Source: Chryseobacterium pennipullorum (lineage in GTDB: Bacteria; Bacteroidota; Bacteroidia; Flavobacteriales; Weeksellaceae). Taken from it: a stretch of DNA of 64,000 nucleotides. The notes beneath the pieces are model-generated. The model was not told where the DNA came from. It saw only the letters and a program-made list of their open reading frames with translations, and did not search any database. The position numbers were made by a program, and so were the translations under genes. The stretch lies in the NCBI RefSeq assembly GCF_003384725.1, contig NZ_QNVV01000023.1:1-64000 (forward strand), in the 5' to 3' direction. Within the stretch, counting starts at the first letter, position 1. Every line of letters starts with the position of its first letter. Positions 43,804 through 52,156 of this stretch are shown here, one piece after another.

Positions 43804-44334
43804 ATGGAATTTCCTGTTTTACAGACCGAAAGACTGATCTTACGACAACTTACCCCTCAAGATACCCAAGACCTTTTTGAGTATTTTTCTCTGGATGAAG
43901 TCATGGAGTATTATGATCTGGAAACATTTAAAACAGCAGAAGATGCTGAAAATATCATTCAGCATTTCAACGGTGAATTTGAAAAAGGAAAAGGATTCCG
44001 CTGGGCGCTTGAACTTAAAGGTGAAAATAAGGTCATAGGAACCTGTGGTTACCACAATTGGTATCCGGAACATTTCCGTGCCGAAATTGGCTATGAGCTT
44101 AATCCTCCCTTCTGGAGAAAAGGGTATATGAAAGAAGCTATTCTTCCCATTCTGACTTACGGATTTGAGAGCATGCAACTACATCGTGTAGATGCTTTTA
44201 TTGATCCTGCTAATATTTCTTCTGAAAAACTTTTAACTTCTTTAAATTTTCAGGAAGAAGGAACCATGAAAGATTATTTTTTTGAGAAAGGAAAGTTTGT
44301 GGATGCAACCCTCTTCGGGCTGGTTAATAAATAA
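43804..44334 (+). CDS. GNAT acetyltransferase (RimJ/RimL-like)
   Basis: 176 residues from the ATG at 43804. It starts FPVLQTERLILRQLTPQD, as RimJ/RimL N-acetyltransferases do. The GNAT core shows VIGTCGYHNWYPEHFRAEIGYELNP and the acetyl-CoA site around WRKGYMKEAILPILTYGF. HRVDAFIDPANISSEKLL is also typical. It would acetylate an alpha-amino or other amine group; the substrate is unknown. It is divergent from mutS. Confidence 0.88.
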   Translation: MEFPVLQTERLILRQLTPQDTQDLFEYFSLDEVMEYYDLETFKTAEDAENIIQHFNGEFEKGKGFRWALELKGENKVIGTCGYHNWYPEHFRAEIGYELNPPFWRKGYMKEAILPILTYGFESMQLHRVDAFIDPANISSEKLLTSLNFQEEGTMKDYFFEKGKFVDATLFGLVNK

Positions 44335-44344
44335 GATACCGTTT

Positions 44345-44485
44345 AAGGCTGAAAGTCTGAAGAACGAGGCTGGAAGCAACTATTTGCCGATCAACATCTG
44401 AAGATCATTAATAAAATAGTATGAAGGAAGTTGAAATATACTTTCCCAACCTCAATAACTTCCATCTTCAATCTTCCAGCCAAAA
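44345..44485. repeat. Diverged repeat X next to the cupin-like gene
   Basis: An intergenic copy. It begins AAGGCTGAAAGTCTGAAGAA, contains GAGGCTGGAAG and later CTTCCATCTTCAATCTTCCAG. Parts match repeat Y on the far side of the cupin-like gene (GGAAG-AA-ATTTG then AACATCT). No coding frame is credible. Confidence 0.5.
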
Positions 44486-44487
44486 AG

Positions 44488-45366
44488 CTACCTCCCCTCT
44501 TTCAGGTGCTTCTCCAATGCCTCCGTACTTTTTTTGTAGGCCCATTTCTGTTTATAATCCACCCATTTGGCTTTAAAAAATCTACGCATTATCTTATCTG
44601 TATATCTCATTATGAAAACATGATATAGCATGTTGGCAAATACTGCAGGTTTATTGGGAAGGGCTCTCAATGACAGAGAAAATCCAGGCTCAAGATATCG
44701 GTTAAAATGCCAGAAGGCTCTTGGAATAAAAAGGGCGTCACCATGTTCCATAAAGATTTCATAACCTTTCGCATATCGTAAGGCCGGAAATTTTTCGTAA
44801 TCCGGATTTTCGTAATCCAGATCATAAATGGTATGAACCGATAACGGAACTTTATATAGAAACGGGGATTGTTCCTGATCAAACAGGAGGATTCTCTTTT
44901 TACCTTCAAAATGAATATGCATAAAGTCACCGAGGTCTACATCATAATGCATTAAAACGTGTGCCTCGCTTCCTCCGAAAAATAAGGTAGGTAGTCTTTT
45001 AAAGAATTTCATGCCCAAGTCCGGATAGGTGAAGTTTTTCAGCAGCTCCGGAAGCTTATCTGTGATGATATAGAAAAAAATTCTCAGATCTGAAGGCCTG
45101 CTTTTTATGGTATCGATATATTCCTTCATTTTCATGTGCGTTACCGGGGCATCCGAGCTTTTAGCAGAATCAGCAGGCTTGTTATCATATAAAGGTACTT
45201 CCTGTTCCCCCGCCCTTTCACGGATATACGCAAGATTCCATTTGTCAAAGGCTTCCCATCGGCTTGCAAAATTTTTGATCAAAAGAGGCTTATGCTTTCT
45301 GAAATAGTTTTTCTGAAAATCTTCTTTACTGATATCATGGACAACATCTACGTTTTCGAGGATCAT
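44488..45366 (-). CDS. Cupin-like JmjC/FIH-type oxygenase
   Basis: A 292-residue protein of the cupin_8 family. The iron-binding facial triad is visible as His140-Tyr-Asp142 in LMHYDVD and His220 in FIPRAFWH. The 2-oxoglutarate-side basic residue is probably in the HFEGKKRILLF strand. An N-terminal segment PLLIKNFASRW is typical of FIH-like hydroxylases. It should be a cytoplasmic Fe(II)/2-oxoglutarate dioxygenase acting on a protein, RNA or small molecule. It is flanked by two copies of a diverged repeat. Confidence 0.88.
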   Translation of the reverse strand: MILENVDVVHDISKEDFQKNYFRKHKPLLIKNFASRWEAFDKWNLAYIRERAGEQEVPLYDNKPADSAKSSDAPVTHMKMKEYIDTIKSRPSDLRIFFYIITDKLPELLKNFTYPDLGMKFFKRLPTLFFGGSEAHVLMHYDVDLGDFMHIHFEGKKRILLFDQEQSPFLYKVPLSVHTIYDLDYENPDYEKFPALRYAKGYEIFMEHGDALFIPRAFWHFNRYLEPGFSLSLRALPNKPAVFANMLYHVFIMRYTDKIMRRFFKAKWVDYKQKWAYKKSTEALEKHLKEGR

Positions 45367-45429
45367 GTATTTGGTATTTAATGCGAAATAAAAATAATGT
45401 TTTTTTGAAACTTGAGAAAATTAAGATTA

Positions 45430-45560
45430 AAAGGGCTGGAAGATAGAAGAGAGCGATGCCGGAAGTTAAGATTTGTCTGCAAACATCTATACAACATTCC
45501 ATAAAGAAGATTTTTATGGAAACTTAGACCTCTTCTTCAGCTTCAGACTTACTTACTTTA
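45430..45560. repeat. Diverged repeat Y next to the cupin-like gene
   Basis: Begins GGGCTGGAAGATAGAAGAGAG, with GATGCCGGAAGTTAAGATTTG then CAAACATCT. The order of short blocks is the same as in repeat X (44345-44485), indicating a shared origin. Confidence 0.5.
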
Positions 45561-45584
45561 TTAGCAGAGCTCAGATGAAAAAAT

Positions 45585-45592
45585 TATATTTG
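45585..45592 (+). promoter_or_regulatory. -7 box of bestrophin
   Basis: TATATTTG matches TAnnTTTG, 17 bp upstream of the ATG at 45610. Confidence 0.6.
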
Positions 45593-45609
45593 TAATAATA
45601 AGAGCGTTT

Positions 45610-46488
45610 ATGAGAGTCTACAATACCAAACATTTCCTTAAGATCCTATTCAGTTTGCACAAAAGTGATACTCTGAAAATTCTTTTTCCGAGCATGATTC
45701 TCGTGGCCTTATATTCCTGGGGAATAGAGTATCTGGAAGTGGAGTATCTTCACCTTACCTCAAAATCGGGCGTCAGTAATGTGGGGATGATTCATTCTTT
45801 GCTGGGGTTTGTCCTTTCCCTGCTCCTGGTTTTCAGAACCAATACTGCTTATGACAGGTGGTGGGAAGGCAGAAAACTATGGGGGAAACTGGTGAATGAT
45901 ACCCGGAATTTTGCCATAAAAATTAACACGATGCTTGGGGATAACCGTCAGGATGCAGAGCAGATTGCGAGGTATCTGAAATTTTTTCCTCATTTTTTAG
46001 CGAAGCACCTTTCTAAGGAATCCACAAGGCTGGCTTTGGATGAAGATTACTCTGAAATTGAAGAAACGTTAAAAAATCATGGTCCCAGTGAAATAATCAT
46101 CCTGTTGACCCACAAGCTGAACCAGCTCAAAAAAGAAGGTAAAATTTCAGAAGTTGACATGTTATATCTGGATACTCAGCTATCAGGGTTTCTGGATGTA
46201 TGTGGCGGCTGCGAAAGAATCAAGAATACCCCGATTCCTTATTCCTACTCTTCTTTTATCAAGAAGTTTATCATTCTGTACGTTTTTGCTCTTCCCATTG
46301 CCTATGTCATTACCATTGGACTCTTTATGATTCCGCTTACCGTTTTTGTGTATTACGTTCTGATGAGTCTTGAACTTATTGCTGAAGAGATTGAAGACCC
46401 TTTCAACAATGATGAAAATGATATCCCTATGGAAACCTTGGCCCAGAATATTGAGAAAAACGTTCATCAGATTATGAACAGGAAATAA
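45610..46488 (+). CDS. Bestrophin-family ion channel
   Basis: A 292-residue protein. The start RVYNTKHFLKILFSLHKSDTLK and the loop LVFRTNTAYDRWWEGRKLWGKLVNDTRNF mark the family. Membrane helices occur near 20-40, 60-80, 220-240 and 240-265, and PIPYSYSSFIKKFIILYVF is the second signature. EDPFNNDENDIPME near the C-terminus matches the acidic calcium-binding region of animal bestrophins. Bacterial members are homopentameric ion channels. Confidence 0.92.
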   Translation: MRVYNTKHFLKILFSLHKSDTLKILFPSMILVALYSWGIEYLEVEYLHLTSKSGVSNVGMIHSLLGFVLSLLLVFRTNTAYDRWWEGRKLWGKLVNDTRNFAIKINTMLGDNRQDAEQIARYLKFFPHFLAKHLSKESTRLALDEDYSEIEETLKNHGPSEIIILLTHKLNQLKKEGKISEVDMLYLDTQLSGFLDVCGGCERIKNTPIPYSYSSFIKKFIILYVFALPIAYVITIGLFMIPLTVFVYYVLMSLELIAEEIEDPFNNDENDIPMETLAQNIEKNVHQIMNRK

Positions 46489-46490
46489 AA

Positions 46491-46515
46491 AAATCAAGCT
46501 ATTAAAGCTTGATTT
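46491..46515. terminator. Bidirectional terminator
   Basis: AAATCAAGCT (46491-46500) pairs with AGCTTGATTT (46506-46515). It lies at the convergent ends of bestrophin and the next gene and overlaps the latter's last codons. Confidence 0.75.
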
Positions 46516-47101
46516 CTTTAAGTTCTCCGTCCTGTTTTATTTCTACGAATTTGCTTTCCCTGTTGGCTGCAGAATATCCATAGAAAAAGGTATTATAAAT
46601 AGGCGTGGAATACAGATAGCCTCCCATACCATTATAAGTATCTGTGGTGCCCGTCTGTTTCTGATAGCTTGCTGTTGCAGTAAAATTGATAATGGTTTCC
46701 AGGTAATATTTACCCGGCTTCAGTTTCTCGAATTTAAACCTTCCGTGGTCATCTGTTAAGGCTTCTACTCTGTATTTAAAGGCTTCTTCAGACATATAAA
46801 CCGTGGTTTTTTTGTTCTCATACTTTCTTCGCATGTCATAAAATTCCTGAAAGTAAGGAGTCACTGGGAAAAGCATAACCACCGTTCCTTTCGGTGCATA
46901 ATGTTTTTCTCCCAACAATGGTTTGATACCCCAATTATTTTTCTGTTTTGTAGAAGCCACACCTTCAATGGTAGAATTTCCGAATCCAAGCATATCTCTA
47001 GCCATCTTTTTATCAAAAAACGCTTGAGGATAATAAGTGTTTTGCGCATTAGAATGTATAAAAGCAAACATCAGCATGAATAAAGTGAATATTTTTTTCA
47101 T
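46502..47101 (-). CDS. Secreted protein with carboxypeptidase-regulatory-like segment
   Basis: 199 residues from the ATG at 47101. The signal peptide is about 1-19 (FMLMFAFIHSNAQ). Residues ~110-140 read ALTDDHGRFKFEKLKPGKYYLET, the beta-sandwich pattern of carboxypeptidase-regulatory/CNA-B-like domains. It also has GMGGYLYSTPIYNTFFYGYS. It is probably periplasmic or surface-associated. No catalytic motif is visible. It is divergent from the MORN-repeat gene, sharing a compact 55-bp promoter region. Confidence 0.75.
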   Translation of the reverse strand: MKKIFTLFMLMFAFIHSNAQNTYYPQAFFDKKMARDMLGFGNSTIEGVASTKQKNNWGIKPLLGEKHYAPKGTVVMLFPVTPYFQEFYDMRRKYENKKTTVYMSEEAFKYRVEALTDDHGRFKFEKLKPGKYYLETIINFTATASYQKQTGTTDTYNGMGGYLYSTPIYNTFFYGYSAANRESKFVEIKQDGELKEIKL

Positions 47102-47116
47102 AGCATATTTTTGAGT

Positions 47117-47142
47117 CAAATATAAGTATTTTAGTATTTTTG
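47117..47142. promoter_or_regulatory. Back-to-back -7 boxes
   Basis: CAAATATA (47117-47124, minus strand TATATTTG) serves the 47101 gene. TATTTTTG (47135-47142) serves the 47157 gene. The two boxes lie only 10 bp apart. Confidence 0.6.
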
Positions 47143-47156
47143 AAATAAAAATAGCT

Positions 47157-47777
47157 ATGAAATACACGTTCTTATTCTTTTTTTCTGCATCTGTCCTCTT
47201 ATCAGCGCAGAAGCCTTGTGGATATAAAGACGGATTGCAGGAAGGATCCTGTAAAGAATTCTATGATAACGGCCAGGTAAAAAATGTTGTGGAATGGCGA
47301 AAAGGAAAAAAAGACGGTGATGCCATTTTTTACCATGATAACGGAAAAATAAATGCAAAGGGAGAATTCAAAAAAGATTACAAGGTAAAGGAATGGGTGT
47401 ATTATGATAAAAACGGAGTACTTTCGTCAAGGGAAATTTTTACGAATGGTGAAAAAAACATCTATGATAACAGCTTTACAGGGACTTTCTATTATCCTTC
47501 GGGAAAGGTAGAGGAGATCTCTCATTACAAATTCACCAAACTTCATGGAGAAACAAGGGTATTTCATGAAGATGGAAAATCGATCAAGCAGATCGGGTTC
47601 TATGATAATGGATTGGCCACCGGAAAATGGAAAAACTATTATCCATCCGGCAAATTACAGCGTGAAACAGAGTTGGTAAATGACAAGCGTCACGGAAACA
47701 GAATTCATTACCGCGAAGACGGAAGCATAGAAAAAACAGAGGTCTATAAAGACGGAAAATTAATCTCAACAAAATAA
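47157..47777 (+). CDS. YwqK-like MORN-repeat protein
   Basis: A 206-residue protein. The signal peptide is about 1-18 (FFFSASVLLSAQ). It then has six or so repeats of the type YHDNGKINAKGEFKKD, YYPSGKLQRETELVN and YREDGSIEKTEVYKDGK, each with a G-K turn. Such proteins are labelled toxin-antitoxin system YwqK family antitoxin in databases, although there is no toxin here. It is probably an extracytoplasmic solenoid. The next gene begins 5 bp after its stop. Confidence 0.82.
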   Translation: MKYTFLFFFSASVLLSAQKPCGYKDGLQEGSCKEFYDNGQVKNVVEWRKGKKDGDAIFYHDNGKINAKGEFKKDYKVKEWVYYDKNGVLSSREIFTNGEKNIYDNSFTGTFYYPSGKVEEISHYKFTKLHGETRVFHEDGKSIKQIGFYDNGLATGKWKNYYPSGKLQRETELVNDKRHGNRIHYREDGSIEKTEVYKDGKLISTK

Positions 47778-47782
47778 AACAA

Positions 47783-48313
47783 TTGGTACAGAAACTAAAA
47801 TTGGAAGAACTCAACAGAATAGATGTGGAAACATTTAAAAAGGTTGAGAAAATTCCTGTAGTCATTATTTTAGACAATATAAGAAGCATGCATAATGTAG
47901 GTGCAGCCTTCAGAACGGCAGATGCTTTTCTCATCGAAAAAATAATTCTTTGTGGAATTACACCACAGCCGCCGCACCGGGAGATTCATAAAGCGGCATT
48001 AGGGGCAACGGAAAGTGTAGACTGGTCTCATGAAGAAGATACCAAAACAGCGATCTCAGACCTTAAAAACAGAAATTATGAAATTATAGGAATTGAACAG
48101 ACCACCGATAGCAGGCTTATCACAGATTTTGAGATTGACCGGTCTAAAAAATATGCATTGGTCTTAGGAAATGAAGTAGAGGGGATCAGTGATGATGTTC
48201 TTACTGATATAGATGTATTTCTGGAAATACCGCAGCTCGGTACCAAGCATTCTCTCAACGTGAGTGTATGTGGTGGAATTGTGATGTGGGAGTTTGCAAA
48301 AGCCCTAAAATAA
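47783..48313 (+). CDS. SpoU/TrmH-family RNA methyltransferase
   Basis: 176 residues, beginning at a TTG (47783). No ATG occurs in frame before the SpoU motif, and the upstream gene stops at 47777. The SpoU motifs are complete: IILDNIRSMHNVGAAFRTADAF (motif 1), YALVLGNEVEGISDDVL (motif 2) and IPQLGTKHSLNVSVCGGIVMWEFAK (motif 3), giving the trefoil-knot SAM site. It methylates a ribose 2'-hydroxyl of tRNA or rRNA; the target is not determined. Confidence 0.9.
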   Translation: MVQKLKLEELNRIDVETFKKVEKIPVVIILDNIRSMHNVGAAFRTADAFLIEKIILCGITPQPPHREIHKAALGATESVDWSHEEDTKTAISDLKNRNYEIIGIEQTTDSRLITDFEIDRSKKYALVLGNEVEGISDDVLTDIDVFLEIPQLGTKHSLNVSVCGGIVMWEFAKALK

Positions 48314-48500
48314 AAAAACTGCATATGTCGTTAATAGACAGTGCAGTTTGAAATAAATCTAATAAAAAGTAAAAATGAAAGGCGACAAAGGTACTTTTTT
48401 TTTCTTTACAAACAAATTTTAACCTCAATTTTTTCCCTGGAATCGAAAAAAAGTCAGGTTTTCAGAAAAAGATTCATTTAATTTTTTATAAATTAGCACA

Positions 48501-49154
48501 ATGTTTATCAAGGACTATATCTCAAAAGACTTCCCGTGTTTTAGCCTTTCTGATTCAATAGAGTCGGCTAGAAATTTGTTAGAGGATTTTGGATATTCCC
48601 ATATTTTCATCAAAAAATCCCATCATTTTTATGGAGCCCTAGCTGCAGACTTTCTGTATGAGGAAGACGCTGGGACACTGAAGAATCTTGAGCACCAGAT
48701 CGAGCGGTTTGCCATTCTGGAGGACAGCAATATCATGGACAGCATCCGCCTGTTTTATACGTTCAGTTCTAATGTAATTCCAGTAATTAATAAGGGTGAA
48801 AAATATTTAGGCTATATTACCTGTGAAGATATTTTCCAGGATCTTTCCCGTTATCCTCTTTTTTCGGAAAGCGGAGCTATTCTTACCATAGAAACGCCTG
48901 CCAGAAAATACTCGATGACGGAGATTGCCAATATAGTGGAGAGTAATAACTCAAAATTCTATGGAGGCTTCATCAGCTTTATGTCGGATGAGGTGATCCA
49001 TATTACGATAAAGATCAGCAATGAAAATCTGGCCTCAATAGACTCTACTTTTGACCGGTACGACTACAGAATTGTTGAAAAATACTATTCTGATGAGAAA
49101 TCCGATCTGTTTAAAGACCGATTTGGTTTTTTCCAAAAATTCATAGAAATATAA
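48501..49154 (+). CDS. CBS-domain protein upstream of nadK
   Basis: A 217-residue protein. The paired CBS region (about 1-120) has DYISKDFPCFSLSDSIESARNLLEDF, then VIPVINKGEKYLGYITCEDIFQDLS. The C-terminal ~80 residues form a ferredoxin-like/ACT-type domain (ETPARKYSMTEIANIVESN). CBS pairs bind adenosine ligands. It lies 2 bp upstream of NAD kinase, an arrangement frequent in Bacteroidetes, suggesting it senses or regulates nucleotide state. Confidence 0.85.
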   Translation: MFIKDYISKDFPCFSLSDSIESARNLLEDFGYSHIFIKKSHHFYGALAADFLYEEDAGTLKNLEHQIERFAILEDSNIMDSIRLFYTFSSNVIPVINKGEKYLGYITCEDIFQDLSRYPLFSESGAILTIETPARKYSMTEIANIVESNNSKFYGGFISFMSDEVIHITIKISNENLASIDSTFDRYDYRIVEKYYSDEKSDLFKDRFGFFQKFIEI

Positions 49155-49156
49155 TA

Positions 49157-50023
49157 ATGAAGGCAGCCATATATTCTCAGAAAAAAGATCTTGATACTTT
49201 TTTATATTTAAGTAAGTTTATCTCTGAGCTGGAAAGCAGAGGTGTAAAATCTGTTCTGTATGATGAAATGGCTGAAGCACTTCAGTTTTCGAAAATTTTC
49301 GACACCTTCAACTGTAAACAGGATCTTCTGGATAAGGAGGTAGACCTGTTTTTCACTTTTGGAGGCGACGGAACGATTGTCAACTCTTTAACGTTTATCG
49401 AAGATCTTGAAATCCCGGTAGTGGGTGTCAATACAGGAAGACTGGGGTTCTTAGCATTCTTTACAAAAGAGGAAGCCTTTAAAGAACTGGATGCTATTTT
49501 AAAAGGAGATGTAAAAACAAGCCGCCGTTCCGTTATTGAAGTCGTTTCCCCAAAACTGGAAGACGCCTTCCCTTATGCCTTGAATGATGTCACGGTTTCC
49601 AGAAAAGAAACCACCTCGATGATTACAGTAGATTCTTACATTAATGGGGAATTTCTGAATGTCTTCTGGGGTGACGGAGTGATCATATCAACACCAACCG
49701 GCTCTACCGCCTACTCCCTGAGCTGTGGCGGACCTATCATCTCACCCAATAACGAAAACTTCGTCATCACGCCTATCGCTCCCCACAATCTGAATGTGAG
49801 ACCGCTGGTAGTGAACGATAAGGTAGAAATAAAATTCAAGGTAGAAAGCAGAGTTCCTCAGTATTCTCTTTCCTTGGACTCCAGATTGATACACATTGAG
49901 ACAGATAAGGAAATCATTATCAGGAAGGCTGCATTTCAGCTTCTTCTGGTACAGCCCAACAGTTTAAGTTTCTACGAAACCATTCGCCAGAAGCTTCTTT
50001 GGGGAAGAGATAAAAGAAATTAG
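49157..50023 (+). CDS. nadK: NAD kinase
   Basis: A 288-residue protein. The catalytic GGDGT motif is at 69-73 (FTFGGDGTIVNS), and the second motif TGSTAYS is at 181-187 in PTGSTAYSLSCGGPII. VVGVNTGRLGFLAF and NDVTVSRKETTSMI are also family markers. It phosphorylates NAD to NADP, probably using ATP. It is co-transcribed with the CBS protein. Confidence 0.96.
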   Translation: MKAAIYSQKKDLDTFLYLSKFISELESRGVKSVLYDEMAEALQFSKIFDTFNCKQDLLDKEVDLFFTFGGDGTIVNSLTFIEDLEIPVVGVNTGRLGFLAFFTKEEAFKELDAILKGDVKTSRRSVIEVVSPKLEDAFPYALNDVTVSRKETTSMITVDSYINGEFLNVFWGDGVIISTPTGSTAYSLSCGGPIISPNNENFVITPIAPHNLNVRPLVVNDKVEIKFKVESRVPQYSLSLDSRLIHIETDKEIIIRKAAFQLLLVQPNSLSFYETIRQKLLWGRDKRN

Positions 50024-50093
50024 TGATTTCTTAAAAATGATTACCTTTACACGAAATTAAAACACCTAATAAATTTATAATAAAAAGTAAAAC

Positions 50094-51164
50094 ATGAGCA
50101 GAATTTTTCCGGCAGGAGTTGCCACAGGTCAGCTAGTTACTGATATTTTTCAGTATGCTAAAGAAAATAAATTTGCATTACCGGCAGTAAACGTAATTGG
50201 ATCAAGCAACGTAAACGCTACAATGGAAACTGCAGCGAAATTAAATTCTCCTGTTATTATCCAGTTTTCAAACGGTGGAGCTGCTTTCAATGCAGGGAAA
50301 GGATTAAGCAATGACGGACAGAAGTCTGCAATTCTTGGAGCTATCGCAGGAGCCAAACACATTCATACTCTTGCAGAAGCTTACGGAGCAACAGTAATTC
50401 TACACACAGACCACTGTGCAAAGAAATTACTTCCATGGATCGACGGACTGATGGATGCTAACGAAGAATTCTTCAAGCAGACAGGAAAATCTCTTTACTC
50501 TTCTCATATGTTAGACCTTTCTGAAGAGCCACTTGAAGAAAATATTGAAATTTCAGCTCAGTATTTCGAAAGAATGGATAAACTTCAGATGACTCTTGAG
50601 GTAGAAATCGGAGTAACAGGAGGTGAAGAAGACGGTGTTGACAACTCAGACGTTGATAACTCAAAGCTATATACTCAGCCTGAAGATGTAGCATATACAT
50701 ACGAAAAATTAAAAGCTATTTCTGATAATTTCACCATCGCTGCCGCTTTCGGTAACGTACATGGAGTTTACAAACCAGGAAACGTAGTGCTTACTCCAAA
50801 AATTCTTGACAATTCCCAGAAATATGTTCAGGAGAAATTCGGAACAGCTCCGAAACCTGTGAACTTTGTATTCCACGGAGGTTCAGGATCTACTTTGGAA
50901 GAGATCAGAGAAGCAATCGACTATGGAGTGATCAAGATGAATATTGATACAGATCTTCAGTTCGCATACACAGAAGGAGTGAGAGACTATATGGTGAACA
51001 ATATTGATTATTTAAGAGCTCAGATCGGAAACCCTGAAGGAGAAGAAAAGCCAAACAAAAAATTCTATGATCCAAGAGTTTGGGTAAGAAAAGGCGAAGA
51101 AACGTTCTCTTCAAGATTGGTGAAAGCATTTGAAGATTTAAATAACGTAAATACTTTAAAATAA
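50094..51164 (+). CDS. fbaA: Class II fructose-bisphosphate aldolase
   Basis: A 356-residue protein of the FbaA (class IIA) type. The catalytic Asp106 and zinc-binding His107 lie in ILHTDHCAKK (104-110). Glu-rich VEIGVTGGEEDG follows. The phosphate site is in FHGGSGSTLEEIREAI, and a His at NVHGVYKPGNV is a zinc ligand. It cleaves or forms fructose-1,6-bisphosphate in glycolysis. No SD is obvious. Confidence 0.97.
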   Translation: MSRIFPAGVATGQLVTDIFQYAKENKFALPAVNVIGSSNVNATMETAAKLNSPVIIQFSNGGAAFNAGKGLSNDGQKSAILGAIAGAKHIHTLAEAYGATVILHTDHCAKKLLPWIDGLMDANEEFFKQTGKSLYSSHMLDLSEEPLEENIEISAQYFERMDKLQMTLEVEIGVTGGEEDGVDNSDVDNSKLYTQPEDVAYTYEKLKAISDNFTIAAAFGNVHGVYKPGNVVLTPKILDNSQKYVQEKFGTAPKPVNFVFHGGSGSTLEEIREAIDYGVIKMNIDTDLQFAYTEGVRDYMVNNIDYLRAQIGNPEGEEKPNKKFYDPRVWVRKGEETFSSRLVKAFEDLNNVNTLK

Positions 51165-51179
51165 AAATTTGTAAAAAGT

Positions 51180-51215
51180 AAATGTATAAAGCATAAATCT
51201 ATACTTTATACATTT
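51180..51215 (+). terminator. Hairpin between fbaA and accD
   Basis: AAATGTATAAAG (51180-51191) pairs with CTTTATACATTT (51204-51215). It is A/T rich and lies in a stretch of short repeated TACATT/TATAC words. Confidence 0.55.
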
Positions 51216-51247
51216 TACATTATACATCGTACATTAATACAAAGAAA

Positions 51248-52102
51248 ATGGCATTCGACTGGTTTAAAAGAAAAGCAAAAAACATTACCACCTCTACTGA
51301 TGAGAAAAAGGACGTTCCCAAAGGCCTGTGGCATCAGACTCCATCCGGAAAAGTGGTGGAACATGATGAACTAAAGAGAAATAACTATGTTTCTCCTGAA
51401 GATGGATTTCATGTAAGAATAGGAAGTGCGGAATTCTTTGACATCCTTTTTGACGGCGGTAAATTCACCGAACTGGATGCCAATGTTGAAAGTATTGATA
51501 TCTTAAACTTCAAAGATACAAAGCCTTATAAAGACCGTTTGAAAGAAGTGAAAGCAAAAACAAAGCTGACAGATTCCATCAGAAATGCAGTAGGAACCGT
51601 AAAAGGTACTGAAATGGTGGTTTCATGTATGGATTTTGCTTTTATCGGAGGATCCTTAGGATCTGTAATGGGAGAAAAGATCAGGAGAGCAGTGGATTAT
51701 TGTATCCAGCACAAACTTCCTTATATGATCATCTGCCAGTCTGGAGGTGCAAGAATGCAGGAAGCAACATACTCACTGATGCAGCTGGCCAAAGTACAGG
51801 CTAAGCTTGCCCAGCTTTCAGAAGCCGGCCTTCTGTATATCGCTTACCTTTGTGACCCTACTTTTGGGGGAATCACCGCTTCTTTTGCCATGACAGCAGA
51901 CATCATCATGGCAGAACCAGGAGCGCTGATCGGTTTTGCAGGGCCAAGAGTGATCCGTGAAACCATTGGTAGAGACTTACCGGAAGGATTCCAGACATCA
52001 GAATTCTTACAGGAAAAAGGATTTGTCGATTTCATCGTAAAAAGAACTGAAATTCAGGATACTATTGCTAAAACTGTTAATTTGTTAGCTGTAAAAGCAT
52101 AG
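51248..52102 (+). CDS. accD: Acetyl-CoA carboxylase carboxyltransferase beta subunit
   Basis: A 284-residue protein. The carboxyltransferase crotonase fold is complete: GSLGSVMGEKIRRAVDYCI, then ICQSGGARMQEATYSLMQ and ITASFAMTADIIMAEPGALIGFAGPRVI with the oxyanion Gly pair. The N-terminal zinc ribbon of the E. coli type is not: where four cysteines are expected, the chain reads Thr31, Ser33, Ser49 and Asp52. The catalytic core is intact, so it is called functional. With AccA and the BC/BCCP proteins it makes malonyl-CoA. No accA lies in the window. Confidence 0.93.
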   Translation: MAFDWFKRKAKNITTSTDEKKDVPKGLWHQTPSGKVVEHDELKRNNYVSPEDGFHVRIGSAEFFDILFDGGKFTELDANVESIDILNFKDTKPYKDRLKEVKAKTKLTDSIRNAVGTVKGTEMVVSCMDFAFIGGSLGSVMGEKIRRAVDYCIQHKLPYMIICQSGGARMQEATYSLMQLAKVQAKLAQLSEAGLLYIAYLCDPTFGGITASFAMTADIIMAEPGALIGFAGPRVIRETIGRDLPEGFQTSEFLQEKGFVDFIVKRTEIQDTIAKTVNLLAVKA

Positions 52103-52123
52103 TATGTGTAACAAAAACAATAC

Positions 52124-52154
52124 AATCTCTCTCTAATTGGGGAGAGATTTTTAT
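52124..52154 (+). terminator. Terminator of accD
   Basis: AATCTCTC pairs with GGGAGAGATT, then TTTTATTT, just before the next start codon. Confidence 0.7.
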
Positions 52155-52156
52155 TT

